The notes beneath the pieces are model-generated. The model was given only the letters and a program-made list of their open reading frames with translations, ran no database searches and had not been told where the DNA came from. Shown one piece after another: positions 58,182-64,000 of a stretch of 64,000 bases of DNA. This DNA comes from Turneriella sp942492915 (GTDB lineage: Bacteria > Spirochaetota > Leptospiria > Turneriellales > Turneriellaceae): positions 2,232,001-2,296,000 of the forward strand of contig OW818662.1 of the NCBI GenBank assembly GCA_942492915.1, read 5' to 3'. The position numbers were made by a program, and so were the translations under genes. How positions within the stretch are numbered: the stretch's first letter is position 1; every line of letters begins with the position of its first letter.

Positions 58182-60596
58182 TCAATGCCTGCGCAGTCTC
58201 AGCGCGTTCAGAATCACCGAGACTGAACTCATGCTCATGGCAGCGGCCGCAAACATCGGAGAGAGCAGCATACCGAAAAACGGGTATAAAACTCCCGCCG
58301 CTACAGGCACACCGATGATGTTGTAGAAAAAGGCGAAGAACAGGTTTTGCCGAATATTGCGCATCACACGCTCGCTCAGCTGGCGTGCTTCAGCCACTTT
58401 CGTGAGATCGCCCGAAACGAGGGTCAGCCCTGCGCTTTCCATGGCGACATCTGTGCCCGTGCCCATCGCGATGCCGACGTGCGCCCGTGCCAGCGCCGGT
58501 GCGTCGTTAATACCATCGCCGGCCATCGCGACAATTTTGCCTTCACTTATCAGTTTAGCCACATACGCTTCTTTATCTGCAGGCTTTACGTCGGCGACAA
58601 ACGTGCCGATACCCAGTTCGTTCGCAATCGCCTGCGCAGTTTGCTGATTATCGCCGGTAAGCATGATCACATTGACTGCCGCGGATCTTAGCTGTGCCAG
58701 CGCCGCGGCGGTGCTGCTTTTGACTTTGTCGGCAACGGCGATCGCGCCCATCAGCTGCTCTTGCTTCGCCAGATAAACCACGGTTTCGCCGCGGCGTCGA
58801 CGGCCGTCAGCAAATTCTGCAGCAGCGGCCAAATCGACGCCGAAGTTTCGCATGAAATCCGCATTGCCGATTCGCCAGATAACCCCTTCGATGGTTGCCA
58901 CAGCACCGCTGCCTGTCACAGATTGAAAGTCGCCCGCCGCGGGCACGGTCGCCGTATCGTCGCGCTCGCCTGCAGCTTTCACAATGGCACGCGCTAACGG
59001 ATGTTCGCTCGCCTGTTCTAGCGCGGCGGCAAAGCCAAGCATCTGTTGTTCGCTCAGCCCCGCGAGTGCGAGCATCGCAACCACAGCGGGCTTACCTTCG
59101 GTCAGAGTACCCGTCTTGTCAGCGACGAGGGTATCAATGCGGCTTAAGGTCTCGAGCGCGGCGGCGTCTTTGATGAGAATACCCTTGCGTGCGGCGTTAC
59201 CGACACCGACCATAATCGACATCGGCGTTGCAAGCCCCAGGGCGCATGGACACGCGATGATGAGCACCGCGACAGCGTTCACGAACGCATAGCTGAACCG
59301 CTGCTCCGGCGCCAGCAGCGCCCAGATGACAAACGTTACAGCGGCCGACAGAACAACCGCAGGCACGAACCAGGCCGAGACGACATCGGCGAGGCGCTGT
59401 ATCGGCGCCCGGCTGCGCTGCGCCCCCGCGACCATCTGCACTATTTGTGAGAGTAACGTTTCTTCGCCGACGCGTTCGGCGACCATCACGAAACTGCCGC
59501 TGCCGTTCAGTGTGCTGCCGGTAACTTTATCGCCGGCTCGCTTCTCAACCGGCAGGCTTTCACCTGTGATCATCGACTCATCGAGAAATGATCTGCCCTC
59601 AACCACCTTGCCGTCAACCGGGACTTTTTCACCGGGTCGCACCCGCAGCTTTGCACCGGGGTAGACATCTTCGAGCGGAATGTCTGATTCGCTGCCGTAT
59701 GGACTGACAATATGCGCGGTCGTCGCCTTGAGGCCGAGCAGGGCCTTGATGGCGCCACCGGTCGAATCGCGCGCCGTCAGCTCCATCACCTGACCGAGCA
59801 AGACGAGGGTTGTGATCACGGCGGCAGATTCAAAGTAGAGATCGATCATAGGCATTACGCCATGCGCAGCTCCGGTGCCTGCGTGTGCCATGCCGCGAAA
59901 ATCGGCGGGAAAAATTTCGGGAAAGAGCAAAGCCACGAGACTGTAGCCGAACGCCGACAGCGTACCGAGACCGATCAGCGTGAACATGTTGGGGTTCACG
60001 TTCTTCACCGATTTGAACGCTTTGACGAGCAGCGGCCAGCCGCCCCAAAACGTAGCGGGTGTGGCCAGTGCAAGTTGAAACCAGCCCAGCCACCCGGCGG
60101 GCAAGAGGTTTTGCAGGGGCCTACCGGGAATCATATCTGCCATAGAAACGAAAAACAGCGGCAGCGTAAGCCCGATTGAGATATACATGCGGCGCTTCAT
60201 GTCTTTAAGTTCATGGTTCTCGGCTTCGGGGTCGGTCGACGGCAGAACCGGTTCAAGCGCCATGCCACACTTCGGGCAGTCACCGGGATGATCCTGCAGA
60301 ATTTCGGGGTGCATAGGACAGGTGAAGAGACTCCCTTTCACCGCAACGCGCTGCACCAAGCCTTGGGTTGAAAGGTAGCTGTCAGGCGAGGCCAGAAATT
60401 TCTGTTCGCATTTCAGGTTACAGAAGTAGATCGTTTCGCCTTTGTATTCGGTTTTGGCGGCTGCCTTGGCTGGGTCGATAACCATGCCGCAAACCGGGTC
60501 TCTCACCTTGCCGGGGGCCGTCGCAGGCCCATGGCTATGGCCTGCATGCTCGTGGTTTTTGTGGTGGTGGTTGTGATCTTGCTTTGGTTGGTTCAT
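58182..60596 (-). CDS. copA: Copper-type P1B ATPase with His-rich, YHS and heavy-metal-binding N-terminal modules
   Basis: An 804-residue heavy-metal pump. The N terminus has a His-rich stretch (HNHHHKNHEHAGHSHG), a YHS domain (VRDPVCGMVIDP, CNLKCEQKF) and a CPMHPEI...CPKCGM heavy-metal domain, with no classical HMA domain. The core has eight helices, IACPCALGLATP transport motif, DKTGTLTEG phosphorylation site and MAGDGINDAPALA. ATG at 60596 has GAGG upstream; the longer frame to 60635 lacks a ribosome site. It likely exports Cu(I). A divergent inverted repeat lies upstream. Confidence 0.93.
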   Translation of the reverse strand: MNQPKQDHNHHHKNHEHAGHSHGPATAPGKVRDPVCGMVIDPAKAAAKTEYKGETIYFCNLKCEQKFLASPDSYLSTQGLVQRVAVKGSLFTCPMHPEILQDHPGDCPKCGMALEPVLPSTDPEAENHELKDMKRRMYISIGLTLPLFFVSMADMIPGRPLQNLLPAGWLGWFQLALATPATFWGGWPLLVKAFKSVKNVNPNMFTLIGLGTLSAFGYSLVALLFPEIFPADFRGMAHAGTGAAHGVMPMIDLYFESAAVITTLVLLGQVMELTARDSTGGAIKALLGLKATTAHIVSPYGSESDIPLEDVYPGAKLRVRPGEKVPVDGKVVEGRSFLDESMITGESLPVEKRAGDKVTGSTLNGSGSFVMVAERVGEETLLSQIVQMVAGAQRSRAPIQRLADVVSAWFVPAVVLSAAVTFVIWALLAPEQRFSYAFVNAVAVLIIACPCALGLATPMSIMVGVGNAARKGILIKDAAALETLSRIDTLVADKTGTLTEGKPAVVAMLALAGLSEQQMLGFAAALEQASEHPLARAIVKAAGERDDTATVPAAGDFQSVTGSGAVATIEGVIWRIGNADFMRNFGVDLAAAAEFADGRRRRGETVVYLAKQEQLMGAIAVADKVKSSTAAALAQLRSAAVNVIMLTGDNQQTAQAIANELGIGTFVADVKPADKEAYVAKLISEGKIVAMAGDGINDAPALARAHVGIAMGTGTDVAMESAGLTLVSGDLTKVAEARQLSERVMRNIRQNLFFAFFYNIIGVPVAAGVLYPFFGMLLSPMFAAAAMSMSSVSVILNALRLRRH

Positions 60597-60633
60597 TTTA
60601 TTATCCTCTGCCTGGTAGACAGGCCAGGGTAAC

Positions 60634-60661
60634 AAATATTACACACGGGGTCATAATATTT
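60634..60661. promoter_or_regulatory. Inverted repeat in copA/PilZ divergent space
   Basis: AAATATTA (60634-60641) and TAATATTT (60654-60661) with 12 bases between, 38-65 bases upstream of the copA start. It could be an operator for a copper-responsive regulator; none is encoded in the window. Confidence 0.4.
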
Positions 60662-60781
60662 CTGTATTTTCGGCGCATTTTTCCTTGACTTTTCAGTACA
60701 CGGGTGTTTGCTCCGATATTAAGAGAAGACCGTGAAAACAGCAACGGCTTCCAAAGCGAAAACCTGATTATCCTCACACCT

Positions 60782-61138
60782 ATGAGCACACCAATCGAGA
60801 AGAATAAATCAGAACAAAAAAGGCAACAAGGCCGGTTGAAGGTGGCGATCGAAGGCCACTATCGGTTCGAAGGTGATACAGATTGGCTTGCCTGCACCGT
60901 GTTTGATATCAGCCCAAGCGGCATGGCGCTTGGGGGCAGGCAATCGTTTTATGTCGGAGATAAAATCGAGGTGCGTTTTGGCCTCGAAAAGCGCACTGTT
61001 CTCGCTCACCTCGAGATCACAAACCTCATCGGCAAGAAGGCCGGCGGCAAAGTTGTGCAGATGAACGATGCCGACAAATCTTTCGTTCAGGAAATACTGA
61101 ACCGCGAATTGCTTTCGGGCAATGCTCGCCTAAGTTAG
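60782..61138 (+). CDS. PilZ domain protein
   Basis: A 118-residue single-domain PilZ protein. The motif KRQQGRLK with DISPSGMAL is the RxxxR...(D/N)xSxxG pattern that binds cyclic di-GMP. No other domain. ATG at 60782 is used; upstream codons add no family match. It converges with the sigma-factor gene, overlapping its stop by four bases. A c-di-GMP effector, partner unknown. Confidence 0.85.
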   Translation: MSTPIEKNKSEQKRQQGRLKVAIEGHYRFEGDTDWLACTVFDISPSGMALGGRQSFYVGDKIEVRFGLEKRTVLAHLEITNLIGKKAGGKVVQMNDADKSFVQEILNRELLSGNARLS

Positions 61139-61662
61139 GTTCCGCAGCTGCAGTTGAGGCAACCGTGCCTCGCACACATGTTACACGTTGATTCGATGGC
61201 ATCGCGCAGGGCTGCACGGGCGCGGTGCAGCTTGACGTTCAGGTTCGGCACAGAGATTCTCAATTCTGCGGCAACCCGCTCGCGCGGCTGCTCGTCAAGG
61301 TCGAGCGCCTGTATAACGGTTCCGTAGTCTGACGGCAAAGTCGCAATGAGCGGTTTGAAACAACCACAAACTGATTCTTTTTCTTCTTCAGCCGGCGCGG
61401 CCATCTCGGGAATATCAGCCGTCGCGATCTCACGACTCTGCCGCCGTGAGAGGTCTGCAATCGTGTTTCTGAGGATAGCGTAAAGCCACGAGAGAAGCTT
61501 CTCTTCATCTTTGAGTTGAGCCGAGGCTTTAACGGCTTTTGCGACTGTCTCTTGTACAGCATCAGCGGCAAGGTCTTTGTCGCCTACGCGCGTGCGCGCA
61601 TAAGCGGTAAGGCGGTCGATATACGAAACGATCAGGTCAGATTGCGGTAGGTGCTGGTGCAT
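61135..61662 (-). CDS. ECF-like sigma factor with Cys-rich tail
   Basis: A 175-residue sigma-70 family protein. Region 2 near 10-75 (AADAVQETVAKAV, SWLYAILRNTIADLSR) and region 4 near 105-155 (YGTVIQALDLDEQPRERVAAELRI, helix LNVKLHRARAALRDAI) are present. It ends with CNMCARHGCLNCSCGT, five Cys and a His in 16 residues, suggesting a metal or redox site, possibly a built-in sensor. ATG at 61662 avoids overlapping DUF3147; a longer frame reaches 61797. It is downstream of DUF3147, multicopper oxidase and TolC genes, so it may regulate that block. Confidence 0.8.
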   Translation of the reverse strand: MHQHLPQSDLIVSYIDRLTAYARTRVGDKDLAADAVQETVAKAVKASAQLKDEEKLLSWLYAILRNTIADLSRRQSREIATADIPEMAAPAEEEKESVCGCFKPLIATLPSDYGTVIQALDLDEQPRERVAAELRISVPNLNVKLHRARAALRDAIESTCNMCARHGCLNCSCGT

Positions 61663-61705
61663 GAACCATTCTGCATGCACCACACGATGGATAAACCCGA
61701 TATTT

Positions 61706-62056
61706 TTACCACAGGTCGACACCGAGTTTTCTGACCAGCGCGGCGAAAGCCACAAAGGCAAGAGCCGTGATCGCAAACGCAACACCCATCGCTGCATAGA
61801 ACCCTAAGCGTCCCATCAACCAAGGGAACAGAAGAAACATCGGCAGAGTCGGTATTGCATACCAGAAAGTATACCAGGCATGGTTCGCTATCTTCTCATC
61901 GCCCTGGTTTTCGGCAAAAAGCCAGAACATAGTAATGACCGTCATGAGCGGCAGCGCGAGCACGAGCGCACCGAGCTTATCGCTGCGCTTCGCGATCTCT
62001 GACGCTGCGACAATGATCGCCGCGGTGAGCGCATACTTGAAAATGAGATAGCCCAC
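61706..62056 (-). CDS. DUF3147 membrane protein
   Basis: A 116-residue protein of about four helices (LIFKYALTAAIIVAASEIAKR, LGALVLALPLMTVITMFWLFA, FWYAIPTLPMFLLFPWLM, AMGVAFAITALAFVAFAAL). It matches DUF3147 in length and in the ALPL...TMFWL pattern. Function unknown. It is seven bases after the multicopper oxidase gene and is probably part of the copper operon. Confidence 0.8.
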   Translation of the reverse strand: MGYLIFKYALTAAIIVAASEIAKRSDKLGALVLALPLMTVITMFWLFAENQGDEKIANHAWYTFWYAIPTLPMFLLFPWLMGRLGFYAAMGVAFAITALAFVAFAALVRKLGVDLW

Positions 62057-62063
62057 GATTACC

Positions 62064-63365
62064 TCAAACCTTACTTGCTACAGTGCCCTTCGGGTACTTG
62101 TACCAGCCCGGGTCTTCGTATTTTTTCAATTTGTCGCGCACTTTCAGCACGGTGAACATTCCCCCCATTTCAATCGGACCGAACGGCCCCTGCCCCGTCA
62201 TCATCGGCAACGTGTTTCGCGGGCGACCCATGTCCATGTCTGACATTTCACCCATGCCCTCGTTGCCCATCTCCATGTAATTCGGCAATTGTTTGCGAAC
62301 CTTCTTTTCATGCTGCGCATCGCGTTTGACGCCCATCATGTTTGGAATATCGTGCGCCATCGCATTCATCGTGTGGTGCGACTTGTGGCAGTGAAAAGCC
62401 CAGTCACCGGGATTATCGGCAATAAACTCGATGTCACGCGTCGAGCCCACCGGAACGTTCACTGTCACTTCGGGAATCCACGCGCTCGGCTGAATCGGAC
62501 CTGCGTCGGTACCCGTCACGTGAAAATAGTGGCCGTGTATGTGAATCGGGTGCGAGTCCATACTGAGGTTCGCGAGCCGAATGCGCACCCGGTCGCCCGT
62601 CTTGACCACCAGCGGGTCGGTACCCGGGAAAGCGCGGTGATTGAACGTGAAAATATTGAAATCGAACATCACCAGCGGGTTCGGCTTAGAAGTGCCGGGT
62701 TCAATGCGCCATGTCTGCAGCATTATGGCAAAATCGCGATCGACTTTGCGTTCGGGCTTTTTCGCGTGAATAATCAAGAACCCCATCATGCCCATCGCCA
62801 TCTGTACCATCTCGTCAGAATGAGGATGGTACATCAATGTCGCAGGTTTTTGCCGAATCACAAATTCATATTTGAAAGTTTCACCCGGCATAATATGCTT
62901 CTGGTTAAGACCCGCGACACCATCCATGCCACACGGGAGCAACACCCCATGCCAGTGCACAGATGTCTTTTCGGGCAACTTGTTTGTCACATAGATGCGC
63001 ACCCGGTCACCTTCGAAAACTTCGATCGTCGGTCCGGGTGCCGAGCCGTTGTAACCCCAGCAGTCTACGACCATGCCGGGGGCAAATTCGCGTTTCACAA
63101 CCTCAGCCGTGAGCCTGAAAGTTTTGAACCCATCTTCAATGGTGAACCCAAGCGACGCTGCATTGGGGGTAATGACGCGTGACAATGCATTCGCGAACGG
63201 CAGTTTCTGCGCGTCTGCCAAACCGGCTTCACTGCCGTTTTGCAACGGCGCCACTCCGTGACCTTCGTGACTTTGCGCGCCGAGCATTTTGCCCGCCGCC
63301 AAAAGCCCGGCAAACGTCGTCGCCGAACGCTTCAGAAAAGAGCTGCGTGTCAGATTATTTTCCAT
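62064..63365 (-). CDS. Multicopper oxidase
   Basis: A 433-residue periplasmic multicopper oxidase. All four copper motifs are present: HWHGVLLP, MYHPHSDEMVQ, HPIHIHGHYFH and HCHKSHHTMNAM (type 1 site). A Met/His-rich stretch (MGNEGMGEMSDMDMG) occurs late, as in CueO/CumA-like enzymes that oxidise Cu(I). The N terminus looks like a Tat signal (TRSSFLKRSATTFAGLLAAG) but has R-S in place of R-R before xFLK, so Tat export is not certain. The TolC-like gene overlaps its start by 11 bases. Confidence 0.92.
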   Translation of the reverse strand: MENNLTRSSFLKRSATTFAGLLAAGKMLGAQSHEGHGVAPLQNGSEAGLADAQKLPFANALSRVITPNAASLGFTIEDGFKTFRLTAEVVKREFAPGMVVDCWGYNGSAPGPTIEVFEGDRVRIYVTNKLPEKTSVHWHGVLLPCGMDGVAGLNQKHIMPGETFKYEFVIRQKPATLMYHPHSDEMVQMAMGMMGFLIIHAKKPERKVDRDFAIMLQTWRIEPGTSKPNPLVMFDFNIFTFNHRAFPGTDPLVVKTGDRVRIRLANLSMDSHPIHIHGHYFHVTGTDAGPIQPSAWIPEVTVNVPVGSTRDIEFIADNPGDWAFHCHKSHHTMNAMAHDIPNMMGVKRDAQHEKKVRKQLPNYMEMGNEGMGEMSDMDMGRPRNTLPMMTGQGPFGPIEMGGMFTVLKVRDKLKKYEDPGWYKYPKGTVASKV

Positions 63366-64000
63366 TTATTTTTCCTTCTGTTGATTTTTCGAGTCTGGTA
63401 CCGGCTGCGCGTTCCAATTCTGCGTGCGCGGTGTAATAGTTGCGGTGAAAATCGAGGTATTCTTTTTCGGCGCGCAGCTCGTTTTGCCGGGCATTAATCA
63501 GATGAAAGATGCCCGCAAGCATCGCGTTGTACTGAATCTGCATCAGCTGCGTCGCCTTTGCGCGCTGCGGCAGAATCTGCTGATGATAAAACATTACCTG
63601 CTGGCGCGCGGCGATCATCTTGTCGCGCGCAACGCGCACATCGGCGCGAATATTCACCGCGAGGTTTTCGAGCTCGCGCAGCCGCATACGGTAAAGCGTC
63701 ACCGTTTTTTCTATTTTGGCATCGCCACGATCGAAAATCGGAATTTCGTACTGAAAATGCGGACCGATTTTGTAGTTACCCTCTTCAAATGCGGCGTCGA
63801 CACCTGTGTCTAGCTGCGGCACCCAACGTACGCTCTTCACGGCGCTGAGTTGCTCCCGGTAGAAATCGAGGCCCGCCATCAGCGCCTTGATGTCTGAGCG
63901 GTTCGCTACCGCCGCGGCTTCTAGACCCTCGAATTTCGCCTCGCGCACAGGTAATGCGGGCACTATCTCGGGAATCTTCCAAGCTGTATCGGCACCCCAC
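63355..64000 (-). CDS. TolC-family outer-membrane efflux protein, C-terminal part (cut by window end)
   Basis: About 215 C-terminal residues are visible; the frame is open to base 64000 so the start lies outside. Coiled-coil helices (AAAVANRSDIKALMAGLDFYREQL, RVARDKMIAARQQVMFYHQQIL, LEKSTEGKINGK) and the turn GPHFQYEIPIFDRGDAKIE are typical of TolC/CusC-type proteins. Its stop overlaps the multicopper oxidase start, so they are co-translated. Together they suggest copper detoxification by export; RND or adaptor genes would be expected further upstream. Confidence 0.82.
   Translation of the reverse strand, partial: WGADTAWKIPEIVPALPVREAKFEGLEAAAVANRSDIKALMAGLDFYREQLSAVKSVRWVPQLDTGVDAAFEEGNYKIGPHFQYEIPIFDRGDAKIEKTVTLYRMRLRELENLAVNIRADVRVARDKMIAARQQVMFYHQQILPQRAKATQLMQIQYNAMLAGIFHLINARQNELRAEKEYLDFHRNYYTAHAELERAAGTRLEKSTEGKINGK

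Overview
The window looks like chromosomal DNA of a spirochaete, most likely a Leptospiraceae member of the Turneriella type. This rests on two tandem short spirochaetal FlaB flagellins (about 282 residues, no variable central domain), moderately high GC by eye, many secreted or lipoprotein-like proteins of no recognised family, and several phosphatase/STAS/hybrid-kinase signalling genes. The genus is an inference. No phage, insertion sequence, CRISPR array or plasmid gene was seen; apart from rnpB and one tRNA the content is protein-coding.

Layout. 1-4.5 kb: the 3' end of a GMC oxidoreductase gene, a beta-propeller lipoprotein and three small envelope genes, two of them tandem paralogues. 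4.5-8.1 kb: obg with a histone H1-like tail, a Cys-rich repeat protein, a frameshifted zinc-ribbon membrane protein, a small membrane pair and a CheY-like regulator. 8.3-11.2 kb: rnpB and two flaB genes separated by long perfect hairpins. 11.2-14.6 kb: double hemerythrin, DUF2461 and LEA14-like proteins. 14.7-21.3 kb (minus strand): a signalling block of an unknown protein, STAS protein, SpoIIE phosphatase and TPR protein, then ECF sigma, FecR-like anti-sigma and a beta-barrel protein. Three of these proteins share the same short Sm/SH3-like segment. 21.5-31.2 kb: pspA, an rRNA/tRNA methyltransferase, pyrC, a DUF2490 protein, the 2-oxoacid:ferredoxin oxidoreductase pair korAB and a five-PAS hybrid histidine kinase. 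31.2-36.4 kb: a TIR-like protein, sulfide:quinone reductase, DsrC/TusE, DsrE2 and PEP synthase. 36.5-44 kb: two membrane proteins, an enoyl-CoA hydratase family protein, an oligopeptide-type binding lipoprotein, trpF carrying a palindromic in-frame insertion, and mutS. 45-51.3 kb: an operon of ABC ATPase, two FtsX-type permeases, a LolA-like protein and a beta-barrel protein, probably an envelope lipid or lipoprotein route. 51.4-58.2 kb: AHSA1/AraC pair, metF, tRNA-Asn, a PhnD-like protein coupled to a receptor phosphatase, and a luciferase-like oxidoreductase. 58.2-64 kb: a copper block with a CopA-type ATPase, PilZ protein, Cys-tailed sigma factor, DUF3147 protein, multicopper oxidase and a TolC-family protein cut by the window end.

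Most unusual: (i) many long, nearly perfect hairpins, including one that adds about 15 codons to trpF and two that straddle signal-peptide cleavage sites; (ii) the sigma/anti-sigma/phosphatase block tied together by a shared small domain; (iii) a TIR-like protein whose expected catalytic Glu appears to be Cys; (iv) a LolDCE-like exporter packaged with its own LolA-like carrier and outer-membrane barrel. No single feature proves a new defence system.
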